This document shows, piece by piece, positions 1-5,976 of a stretch of DNA of 20,985 bases. The DNA comes from Candidatus Latescibacterota bacterium (GTDB lineage Bacteria > Latescibacterota > UBA2968 > UBA8231): assembly GCA_022825185.1 (NCBI GenBank), contig JAJDYK010000318.1, forward strand, positions 1-20,985, given 5' to 3'. Both the position numbers and the translations under genes were made by a program. Positions within the stretch are counted from its first letter, which is position 1, and every line of letters begins with the position of its first letter. The notes beneath the pieces were generated by a model. That model did no database searches, was not told the origin of the DNA, and worked only from the letters and a program-made list of their open reading frames with translations.

Positions 1-459
1 GCTTGGTTTTGCAACTTGCTGTTAATCGCCGGTTGGCGCTTGGCCGCGCGTTGGTTCCTGTACCAGCGCGGCCGCGAGGGTCGGTTGCGCACCCTGTTGG
101 TGGGAACGGATGCGGTTGCCGTGCATTTCGTCGAGCAGTTAGAACGCACGAGTATGGTCAACTGCGATCTGATCGGCGTGGTGGGCGATGGCTCCCAACA
201 GCGGGGCTGCCCGCTGGCTGGTCGCCCAGTGGTCGGCCACGTTGGCGAACTGGAGGCATTGGTGGACGACTTTGCCATTGAGCACCTCGTGTTCACTCCG
301 AGCGCCATGGCGTCGTTCTTGGAGCAGCCGGTGCAGTCGCGGGGGGCGCGGGATTTGCGCGTTAGCATGGTGCCGGTCGCTTTTGCCGAGATGGTTGCCG
401 ATCGCGGCATACACGACTCCGCGCCTTTGCCCCTCGTGGAGATTCGGGCGGGCAGTTGA
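1..459 (+). CDS. Polyprenyl glycosyl-phosphotransferase-like protein, nucleotide-binding domain only (5' partial)
   Basis: The reading frame is open from base 1, so the start lies outside the window; a TTG at 16 is only an internal codon. The visible 152 residues have an arginine-rich membrane-border segment (RWFLYQRGREGRLR), then a Rossmann-like strand and turn (TLLVGTD) and a GVVGD strand. This is the order seen in the CoA_binding_3 domain of WbaP/WcaJ-type undecaprenyl-phosphate sugar transferases. In that family the domain ends in a PLxEIRPG-like segment and continues into two helices and the catalytic sugar-transferase domain. Here PLVEIRAG is followed at once by Ser and TGA. No continuation is visible in other frames before the next gene at 529. 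The family assignment is fairly secure. Whether this is a decayed remnant or a free-standing domain cannot be told from the window. Confidence 0.7.
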   Translation, partial: AWFCNLLLIAGWRLAARWFLYQRGREGRLRTLLVGTDAVAVHFVEQLERTSMVNCDLIGVVGDGSQQRGCPLAGRPVVGHVGELEALVDDFAIEHLVFTPSAMASFLEQPVQSRGARDLRVSMVPVAFAEMVADRGIHDSAPLPLVEIRAGS

Positions 460-470
460 GTAGAGTAGTG

Positions 471-499
471 TTGATCTTTTACCTTTATTTACGTATTGT
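471..499 (+). promoter_or_regulatory. Possible sigma70-type promoter for the ABC/TauE operon
   Basis: TTGATC (471-476) and TATTGT (494-499) are separated by 17 bases, in the AT-rich gap between the truncated transferase and the permease start at 529. The hexamers each match the consensus at four of six positions. The housekeeping consensus of this organism is unknown. Confidence 0.38.
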
Positions 500-528
500 G
501 AACGCGAGCATACGCTGGGAGAATAACT

Positions 529-1230
529 ATGTCTGAAAGGCGTTTGGCAGGCGGTCGGGAGATCGTGCTGCCGATGAGTAAAGCAGTAGAAATTAGTTTT
601 CGCAGCCTGAAAATTCGCTTTGGCCGCTCGCTGATCACCACTAGCGGCGTGATTTTGGCCATAGCCTTTTTAATGTCGGTGTGGAGCAACAACGAAATCA
701 TCAGTAGCCTGCGGAACGCGGACAAAAGCGAGATCAACTTGCTGTTGCAAAAAAACGGCATTGAGACCGGCGTCACTGAGGCTGGCGACTCTTCCGCAGA
801 GGCCAAGGCCCGCATGGAGGAAGAGCAGTCTAAGCAGACTTGGCTCATCAGTCTCTCGCTGTTGGTCTGCGTGGTTGGCATTGCCAACGCCATGTTGATG
901 TCGGTGACTGAGCGGTTCCGCGAGATCGGCACCATGAAGTGCCTCGGGGCCTTGGACACCTTTATCGTCAAGCTCTTCCTGCTCGAATCGACCTTTCAGG
1001 GGTTGGCGGGAACTTCGGCCGGAATCGTCATTGGCTTTGCGCTGACGCTCGGGTTGGCTCTGCTCGATTACGGTGGTTATACGTTCACCTATTTCCCGCT
1101 GAGCGGCATCGCTGAATCGGCTGGTTACGCCTTGGTGGTGGGAACCTTGCTTTCGCTAGTCGGTGCTATGTTGCCAGCGTACCGCGCGGCCAAGATGGAG
1201 CCGGTCGAGGCCATGCGCTCCGACACTTGA
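529..1230 (+). CDS. Short FtsX/MacB-type ABC transporter permease
   Basis: Inner-membrane permease of 233 residues, probably the partner of the ATPase encoded 20 bases downstream. Four hydrophobic segments are visible at about residues 35-53, 105-126, 152-179 and 198-217. Family hallmarks are the TERFREIGTMKCLGA segment after TM2 and the AYRAAKMEPVEAMRSD tail after TM4, both typical of FtsX-domain permeases (MacB, LolC/E). The region between TM1 and TM2 is only about 50 residues and charged, whereas MacB/LolC proteins usually carry a periplasmic domain of 200 or more. This is therefore a mini-permease or one that has lost that domain. The start at 529 follows GGGAG at 517-521; an internal ATG at residue 16 is a possible alternative. 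The substrate cannot be inferred. Confidence 0.85.
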   Translation: MSERRLAGGREIVLPMSKAVEISFRSLKIRFGRSLITTSGVILAIAFLMSVWSNNEIISSLRNADKSEINLLLQKNGIETGVTEAGDSSAEAKARMEEEQSKQTWLISLSLLVCVVGIANAMLMSVTERFREIGTMKCLGALDTFIVKLFLLESTFQGLAGTSAGIVIGFALTLGLALLDYGGYTFTYFPLSGIAESAGYALVVGTLLSLVGAMLPAYRAAKMEPVEAMRSDT

Positions 1231-1250
1231 TTCCTTAGAGGAGATCTGAA

Positions 1251-2027
1251 ATGACCGAAACCGCCCCGGGCGAGGTCGCTGTCCAAGAACAAGAAGCGGA
1301 AAAACGCACGGTAGTACGGACCCAGCAAGTAAAGAAAACTTACTTGATGGGCGAGATTGAGGTTCACGCCCTGCGCGGCGTCGATATGGAGATCTACACC
1401 GGCGAGTACCTGTCGATCATGGGGCCTTCAGGCTCGGGCAAGAGCACCTTCTTCAACATGGTCGGCGGTCTTGATAAACCCTCGGAGGGCAAGGTGTACA
1501 TCGACGAGGTCGATGTCGCCCAGCTCGACGCGTATGAACTGGCTTGGCTGCGCTGCCGCAAGATCGGCTACATCTTCCAGTCTTTTAACTTGATCCCGGT
1601 GATGACCGCACTCGAAAACGTCACCTTGCCGATGGTCTTCGCCGGTCTGACCAGCGACGAAGCCCGCGACAAGGGTATGGAACTGTTGGGCAAGGTGGGT
1701 CTTGGCGAGCGGTACTCGCACAAGCCCTACGAGCTTTCAGGTGGCCAGCAGCAGCGCGTGGCCGTCGCTCGTGCCTTGGCCAACGACCCGGCCGTCGTCC
1801 TCGCCGACGAGCCGACCGGGAACCTAGACCTGCGCACGGGCACTGAAATCATCGAATTGCTCAAAGAAATGAACGAGAACTCCGGTGTGACCGTGATCTC
1901 GGCGACCCACGACCACAAGATGCTGAGCGTCTCCGACCGCGTGGTGTGGGTCAAAGATGGCCAAGTCGATCACATACGCAATCGCGAAGACCTAGATATC
2001 GAAGTAACCCACGTAGAAGGCGAGTAG
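1251..2027 (+). CDS. ABC transporter ATP-binding protein, LolD/MacB type
   Basis: Cytoplasmic ATPase of 258 residues that would energise the FtsX-type permease. Walker A is GPSGSGKST (residues 58-66), the Q-loop Gln is at about 110, the signature is LSGGQQQR (162-169), Walker B is VVLADE (182-187) followed by PTGNLD, and the H-loop His is at 220. The Asn-Leu-Asp D-loop and the overall length are typical of LolD/MacB/FtsE-like ATPases. There is an N-terminal extension of about 20 mostly charged residues before the core domain. GAGGAG at 1238-1243 is a strong ribosome binding site for the ATG at 1251. The stop codon shares one base with the GTG start of the next gene, so the three genes form one operon. 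Confidence 0.93.
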   Translation: MTETAPGEVAVQEQEAEKRTVVRTQQVKKTYLMGEIEVHALRGVDMEIYTGEYLSIMGPSGSGKSTFFNMVGGLDKPSEGKVYIDEVDVAQLDAYELAWLRCRKIGYIFQSFNLIPVMTALENVTLPMVFAGLTSDEARDKGMELLGKVGLGERYSHKPYELSGGQQQRVAVARALANDPAVVLADEPTGNLDLRTGTEIIELLKEMNENSGVTVISATHDHKMLSVSDRVVWVKDGQVDHIRNREDLDIEVTHVEGE

Positions 2028-2815
2028 TGCTGCCAACTTACCCGGCCGCCTTCTGGGTCTGCGCGGTGGGGGCCGTGTTGTTGATGGGGGTGGCCAAGGC
2101 TGGTTTTGGCGGTGGGATCGGCATTTTGGCCACCCCGCTTTTGGCACTGACGGTTTCGGTGGCGGACGCGGCGGCCCTGTTGCTGCCGCTGTTGATCGCC
2201 TGCGATGTGTTCGCCGTCCGGCACTACCACCGCACTTTCGACAAAACGAGCGTCAAACGGCTCCTGCCCGGTTCCGCCTTGGGGATCGGCGCGGGGGCCT
2301 TTTTTTTCGGGTACTTTAGTCAACACGAGCGCGTTCTAGAGGTGGGCTTGGGCTGCTTGGCCTTGCTGTTTGTCGCTTTTCAGTTCGGGCGGGCGGCGAT
2401 TGTCGGGGCCGTGCAGAAGCAGCATCCAGGGAAGCTCGCTGGTGTGCTGATGGGCGCGATCTCGGGCTTTACCTCGACGATTGCCCACGCTGGCGCACCG
2501 CCGGTGGTCATCTACCTGCTGCCGCAGCAGCTACCGCGCCACGTGTTTGTCGGTACTACGGTCATCTTTTTTGCCATGCTCAATTTGCTCAAACTGCCGC
2601 CTTACTGGGGCTTGGGGCTTTTTCACGCCGATATTTTTAAGACGACGTTGCTGTTGGCACCGCTGGCGTACGCCGGGGTGAAGTTGGGCGTGTTTTTGCT
2701 CCAGCGATTTAGCGATCTGTGGTTTAATAGGCTGGTGTATGGGATGTTGCTGGCGACGGCGTTGCAGTTGATTACTGGAGATAATTTACTGGAGGGGATG
2801 GTTGGTGGGAGATAG
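2027..2815 (+). CDS. TauE/SafE-family (sulfite exporter-like) membrane protein
   Basis: Polytopic membrane protein of 262 residues with about eight hydrophobic segments. Family features are the first-helix glycine cluster (KAGFGGGIGILATP) and the mid-protein GFTSTIAHAGAPP segment, which matches the second repeat half of TauE/SafE (DUF81) transporters. Members move organosulfur compounds or small anions, but the substrate cannot be read from sequence. The start is set at GTG 2027-2029, which overlaps the ATPase stop by one base (TAGTG) and is preceded by AGAAGG. The longer reading from 1946 would prepend an Arg-rich out-of-frame translation of the ATPase end and is unlikely. Coupling to an ABC exporter pair suggests a shared efflux or envelope role. 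Confidence 0.85.
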   Translation: MLPTYPAAFWVCAVGAVLLMGVAKAGFGGGIGILATPLLALTVSVADAAALLLPLLIACDVFAVRHYHRTFDKTSVKRLLPGSALGIGAGAFFFGYFSQHERVLEVGLGCLALLFVAFQFGRAAIVGAVQKQHPGKLAGVLMGAISGFTSTIAHAGAPPVVIYLLPQQLPRHVFVGTTVIFFAMLNLLKLPPYWGLGLFHADIFKTTLLLAPLAYAGVKLGVFLLQRFSDLWFNRLVYGMLLATALQLITGDNLLEGMVGGR

Positions 2816-2888
2816 GGGCTATTTATGGCCGTCTGGGGCGGTGCATTTAGGGGTCTGTCCGCCAAAGCGCGAGGCCCTTAATCTGGGC

Positions 2889-2918
2889 TTGACGGCAGTT
2901 GGAGACTTGTCCTTATTG
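2889..2918 (+). promoter_or_regulatory. Weak promoter candidate before the accessory block
   Basis: TTGACG at 2889-2894 is followed 17-18 bases later by CTTATT/TTATTG, about 40 bases before the 40-aa ORF at 2955. The -35 is good and the -10 poor. A short hairpin (AGGCCC/GGGCTT, loop of 7) lies just upstream at about 2872-2890. The rest of 2816-2954 shows no coding signal on this strand. Confidence 0.28.
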
Positions 2919-2954
2919 GGCTGCTGAAGGCACAACTCATTCAGGGAGATAAAA

Positions 2955-3077
2955 ATGGCGAAGACGAAGCGTGTCGTACGGGAGGCACCTAAAAGGGGCA
3001 CGATAAAAAGATCCATTATTAGAAAGGCAGTTGCCAGTGTCAGAAAAACTAGGCCGCAACCTCGCAAGCCTAGATAA
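2955..3077 (+). CDS. Small, very basic 40-residue protein
   Basis: ATG at 2955 to TAA at 3077 encodes 40 residues, about 15 of them Lys or Arg and only one acidic; it starts MAKTKRVVREAPKRG and ends in an RPQPRKPR tail. A good ribosome binding site, AGGGAG, sits at 2943-2948 with a 6-base gap to the ATG. The stop is 5 bases before the ATG of the TIR-like gene at 3083, and that gene has no good Shine-Dalgarno of its own, so translational coupling is likely. The composition suggests nucleic-acid or ribosome binding. I recognise no family. It could be a leader for the next gene or a functional partner. A hydrophobic ORF on the opposite strand (2819-3067) competes but lacks comparable start signals. 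Confidence 0.6.
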   Translation: MAKTKRVVREAPKRGTIKRSIIRKAVASVRKTRPQPRKPR

Positions 3078-3082
3078 ACGTA

Positions 3083-3691
3083 ATGGATACTGAGCGATAT
3101 TCTGAGAACGTATTCATCAATTGTCCGTTTGACAAGGAATATCTGATACTCAGGGATGCTCTTCTATTTGCCATATTTGACTGCGGCTTCATCCCGCGTT
3201 GTGCGCTAGAGGAAGACGATAGCGGCAATGTGCGTTTCAACAAAATACAGAAAATCATTGCAGAGTGTCGGTTTGGCGTCCACGATATATCGCGCACCGA
3301 ACTTGACGACCAGACACAAACCCCTCGTTTCAATATGCCCTTGGAACTGGGCGTATTCCTAGGCGCAAAGCACTTTGGGAATAAGCGACAGAAAGGAAAG
3401 GTCTGTCTAGTTCTGGATCGCGAGCAATACCGGTACCAAGCCTTTATATCCGACATAGCCGGGCATGATATTCGTTCCCATGGCAACAAGCCTGAGAAAG
3501 TCATAACGCATATACGCGACTGGTTGAATGCTGCTTCTGGTAGAAGGACGATCCCAGGGGGGCGGGCGATTATAGCTAGGTGGCGGCAATTCGAGGCAGA
3601 TTTGCCAGCTATGTGTGAGCAATCTTCCATTGAGGTAGATGAATTAACCTACAACGACCGGACCAATTTCATCTCGGAATGGCTGAGGTAG
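3083..3691 (+). CDS. TIR / nucleoside 2-deoxyribosyltransferase-like domain protein
   Basis: Soluble protein of 202 residues. The segment order is a first strand with FINCPFD (11-17), a helix, a strand IPRCALE (37-43), a helix ending in the strand FGVHDIS (64-70), and then a helix with NMPLELG (84-90), followed by a strand and a DRE turn (112-114). This is the topology of TIR-like and nucleoside-deoxyribosyltransferase-like flavodoxin folds, in which a Glu in the fourth segment (here probably E88) is catalytic for N-glycosidic cleavage of NAD or nucleotides. The VF(I/V)NCPFD...HDISR...FNMPLELG pattern reads like a conserved uncharacterised bacterial family. The fold assignment comes from motif order only. 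Neighbours are a basic small protein (5 bp upstream) and a protease (53 bp downstream), which fits a conflict or defence role. No signal peptide is seen. Confidence 0.75.
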   Translation: MDTERYSENVFINCPFDKEYLILRDALLFAIFDCGFIPRCALEEDDSGNVRFNKIQKIIAECRFGVHDISRTELDDQTQTPRFNMPLELGVFLGAKHFGNKRQKGKVCLVLDREQYRYQAFISDIAGHDIRSHGNKPEKVITHIRDWLNAASGRRTIPGGRAIIARWRQFEADLPAMCEQSSIEVDELTYNDRTNFISEWLR

Positions 3692-3722
3692 TATAGTCAT
3701 CCCCTCTTTCCGCAAAGATACT

Positions 3723-3734
3723 CTAGATATCTAG
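3723..3734. repeat. 12-bp perfect palindrome before the protease gene
   Basis: CTAGATATCTAG is a perfect inverted repeat ending 10 bases before the ATG at 3745, next to the AGGA (3733-3736) that would be the ribosome binding site. It could be an operator or an mRNA structure that hides the start site, or it could be chance in AT-rich sequence. Confidence 0.3.
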
Positions 3735-3744
3735 GACAAGCCGC

Positions 3745-4377
3745 ATGGAATGGAGCGCAGTATTTGATAAAATTAAGCGTTCTGTCTTAAAAATAGAGAC
3801 GCCCCACAGACAAGGAACAGGATTCTTCTTGCGATATGATAAGGGTTTTGTTATCGCAACCGCCTACCATGTTATCAGTGAGTTTGATAAGTGGGGCGGT
3901 CCTATAGACTTTAGAACGTATGAGAATAATGTCTATAGGAACTTGGGTGACGAATGTAAGATTATCGGTGACCCAGATCTTGACGCGGCCCTTATGAAGC
4001 CCACTCTAGTTCCGACAAGGGATAGAGAAGACATCTCTATGTCTTCTTCATGCGAGGATCTTCTCGACCTGTCTAATGTTTCGGTGACAGCGGGGACAGA
4101 AGTAGGGTGGATAGGATTTCCCGGGGCCATTCCTGAAAGATCCCCGAGTGCTTTCGTCGGAAGAGTTTCTTTCGCCAACTCAGAAATCCTTTATATAAAT
4201 GGCACAGTACTCACGGGGCTTAGTGGAAGCCCTGTTTTCATTTTGGATGAACATGATGAATCTCCTCAAGTTATAGGTGTAGTAACCCATCATTTAGGAG
4301 CAAACTACGAAGGCGATCCAGTGACAGGACTGGGAGGGGTAGTGTCGCTGAAAGAGTTACTTAGCCAAGTCCCTTAA
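3745..4377 (+). CDS. Trypsin-like serine protease, cytoplasmic
   Basis: Protein of 210 residues with the chymotrypsin/HtrA-type fold signature. GTGFFL (24-29) precedes the catalytic His42 in TAYHV. Asp80 in LDAALM is the likely acid. Ser160 lies in GLSGSP (158-163), the equivalent of GDSGGP. A late GVVTHH strand and GGVVSLKELL complete the second barrel. It has no signal peptide, PDZ domain or transmembrane segment, so it should act inside the cell, unlike DegP/HtrA. Compact intracellular trypsin-like proteases of this kind often accompany effector proteins in bacterial conflict systems. The gene is AT-richer than the housekeeping genes of the window. Its 3' end is followed by a terminator-like hairpin at 4406. 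Confidence 0.85.
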   Translation: MEWSAVFDKIKRSVLKIETPHRQGTGFFLRYDKGFVIATAYHVISEFDKWGGPIDFRTYENNVYRNLGDECKIIGDPDLDAALMKPTLVPTRDREDISMSSSCEDLLDLSNVSVTAGTEVGWIGFPGAIPERSPSAFVGRVSFANSEILYINGTVLTGLSGSPVFILDEHDESPQVIGVVTHHLGANYEGDPVTGLGGVVSLKELLSQVP

Positions 4378-4405
4378 TAGACAAAAAAGAGAAAAAGTCA
4401 AAAAA

Positions 4406-4437
4406 CCTAACTCTATCATGGAGTTAGGCCAGTTTTC
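4406..4437 (+). terminator. Rho-independent terminator-like hairpin, possibly bidirectional
   Basis: CCTAACTC (4406-4413) pairs perfectly with GAGTTAGG (4421-4428) around a 7-base loop. On the + strand it is followed by CCAGTTTTC; on the other strand it is followed by a run of six Us. It lies 28 bases after the protease stop and would separate that gene from the Mrr-like gene. Confidence 0.6.
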
Positions 4438-4530
4438 GTATATTTATAGAGCGTGGTATTTATTCATAAAAATTGCTCATTATCGCCCGTGGGTCCCCGC
4501 GTATATAATTCTCTAAATAAAGAGGTAATG

Positions 4531-5526
4531 ATGTCGCAAGCTTATGTTGTAAAAACAATGGATAAAGACTCCGGGGAGCCGATTCCTGGCGTTTTTGAGG
4601 AACTGCAGGCTGGCCGATCGAGGATAGGCTGGTCCTACAGAGATGATCTCGACCTGCGCATGATTCAGGAGAAAATCCAACAGGGAAGTCCACTGAATGA
4701 ATGCGAACAAGATGCCAAGCGATGCTTGGGATTCCTTACTAGACCTGTTTTGGATGACTATCTCCTCTATCCTCACCAGCCAGATAGAGGGCTGTTTTGT
4801 GTCGTTCAGGTCAGGGACGAATACGACTATTCGGCCGCAGGAGACAGCCTTGATGGAGATTTTCGGTCATTCAGACCCTGCTCGCTTATGACATCGGAAC
4901 CGGTTGATATGTACGACGAGATCGTACCCTCTCAACTCCGGCAGCGTCTCGGAAGGCCAGGACGCTTTTCAGAAATATATGATACTAGCCCGTTATTCAT
5001 ATTCTTGGAGGCTCTACCTGAAGCAGGACGTATCCAAGATGATTCAAACCGGGCGAGTTTGCAGAGGATCCATAACGAGCTTCGAGAGAAGCTCCCTGAC
5101 GCGCTCCGCAGGGAGTTCAGTAGAGCCGATCTGTCTAGGAAACTCTGTCCAGATCTCTTCGAGCGAATGGGCTATTCCTATGTTGTGCAGGAAGGCCCTA
5201 CCGAAGCTGGCTCCGATATCGTTGTCTCCCTAGGTTCCCCCCTCTTGCTAGATTCGATTGAGATCCGAATCGGTGTGCAGGTTTTCGCCTCCGAAGGAAC
5301 CATTGAAGAACCGTATCTTCAGTCCAAGTTGGACCAATTGCTTGGAGGCTGGGATGCTAATAACCTCAACTACGGAGCTTTGCTTACGACGGGACACTGT
5401 AGCGATGAAGCCAAAGAAGTACTTAGCAAACACAACAGAGATGTGCCGAAGCGGCTTGTGCGCCTAGTTAACGGTAACGACCTTGCCGATCTTTTCCTAC
5501 AGTACTTTCCGCCCGGCGACGGATAG
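4531..5526 (+). CDS. PUA/EVE-like domain + Mrr-like nuclease-fold protein, probably catalytically altered
   Basis: 331 residues from ATG 4531, preceded by AGAGGT at 4521-4526; the frame is open further upstream to 4453 but without start signals. Residues 1-165 resemble a PUA/EVE-type domain: an FEEL..GRSRIGWS segment (22-35), DDYLLYP (75-81), then FCVVQVRDEYDY (89-100) and a DFRSFRPCSL strand (110-119). Such domains read modified bases in restriction systems. Residues 200-326 follow the Mrr-like PD-(D/E)xK pattern: LFERMGY, EGPTEAGSDIVV with D229, IGVQVFA with Q250, GALLTTG, and a VNGNDLADLFL end typical of Mrr domains. Mrr enzymes have QxK at Q250-x-252, but here residue 252 is Phe, so cleavage may be lost. 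The N-terminal assignment is tentative; the C-terminal one is firmer. A terminator-like hairpin separates it from the protease, so it may have its own promoter. Confidence 0.7.
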   Translation: MSQAYVVKTMDKDSGEPIPGVFEELQAGRSRIGWSYRDDLDLRMIQEKIQQGSPLNECEQDAKRCLGFLTRPVLDDYLLYPHQPDRGLFCVVQVRDEYDYSAAGDSLDGDFRSFRPCSLMTSEPVDMYDEIVPSQLRQRLGRPGRFSEIYDTSPLFIFLEALPEAGRIQDDSNRASLQRIHNELREKLPDALRREFSRADLSRKLCPDLFERMGYSYVVQEGPTEAGSDIVVSLGSPLLLDSIEIRIGVQVFASEGTIEEPYLQSKLDQLLGGWDANNLNYGALLTTGHCSDEAKEVLSKHNRDVPKRLVRLVNGNDLADLFLQYFPPGDG

Positions 5527-5539
5527 GTATCCAAAACAA

Positions 5540-5707
5540 TCACTTCAGCAGATACCAAGCCTCTTCAGCTATTGGCTCTGTCGGATCCAGATACCCAATG
5601 ACCTTGCCGCGCAGCGGCGACGGCGTCACGGGAAGGAGATTGGTTTCGTGAGACAATATAGTCCCTCGGATCCTTTGACTGACTTTTTCAGAAGGAGACC
5701 AAAACAT
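5540..5707 (-). CDS. Possible small protein antisense to the antitoxin upstream region
   Basis: On the minus strand an ATG at 5707 opens a 55-residue frame ending TGA at 5540. The C-terminal half (PLRGKVIGYLDPTEP followed by IAEEAWYLLK) looks protein-like and resembles short proteins with an LRG.V..Y.DP.EPV.E..WE ending that I have seen near toxin-antitoxin genes; I cannot name the family. The N-terminal third is less convincing because it is antisense to the ribosome binding site of the RHH gene. A TTG start at 5656 (38 residues), preceded by GAGGG, is an alternative. It may be intact or the decayed end of an older gene. Confidence 0.35.
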   Translation of the reverse strand: MFWSPSEKVSQRIRGTILSHETNLLPVTPSPLRGKVIGYLDPTEPIAEEAWYLLK

Positions 5708-5933
5708 GGCTATCTCGATTCAACTTCCTGCTGATGCGGAACAACGGCTTGATTTTCTGGCGGCGCAAACGGGGCGCACCAAGGACGTCTGCCTACGCGA
5801 GATTATCGAACGGGGTCTTGAAGACATGGAGGACTATTATCTCGCTGCCGAAGTCCTGCAGCGCGTCCGAAACGGTGAGGAGCAGGTGTACTCTGCTGCT
5901 GAGGTAAAGAAATTCCTTGGTCTGAACAATTGA
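5706..5933 (+). CDS. Ribbon-helix-helix (RelB-like) antitoxin, orphan
   Basis: 75 residues. The N-terminal strand MAISIQLP and following helices (AEQRLDFLAAQTGRTKD) form a ribbon-helix-helix DNA-binding domain. The C-terminal EDMEDYYLAAEVLQRV and a tail ending in EVKKFLGL are typical of the RelB/DUF6290-type antitoxins that wrap RelE/ParE toxins. AGAAGGAG at 5690-5697 is a strong ribosome binding site. In such loci the toxin gene normally overlaps the antitoxin stop or follows within a few bases. Here the next 43 bases hold no start, and the aldo/keto reductase follows, so no partner toxin is visible. It may be a solitary repressor, a remnant, or one that neutralises a toxin encoded elsewhere. 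Confidence 0.82.
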   Translation: MAISIQLPADAEQRLDFLAAQTGRTKDVCLREIIERGLEDMEDYYLAAEVLQRVRNGEEQVYSAAEVKKFLGLNN

Positions 5934-5976
5934 GTACACCGAGACTGCATCCCCTTGCCACTGGAGCCCATACCCA

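Noticed and set aside
489..971. 160-aa minus-strand ORF over the permease gene
   Set aside because: Shadow of the FtsX coding frame without recognisable features.
1946..2026. Longer start for the TauE/SafE gene
   Set aside because: The extra residues are an Arg-rich out-of-frame reading of the ATPase C-terminus; GTG 2027 has a ribosome binding site and a classic one-base overlap.
2819..3067. 82-aa minus-strand ORF with a hydrophobic stretch
   Set aside because: It is antisense to the better supported 40-aa basic ORF; Lys/Arg-rich codons on one strand produce hydrophobic residues on the other, and no start signals are evident.
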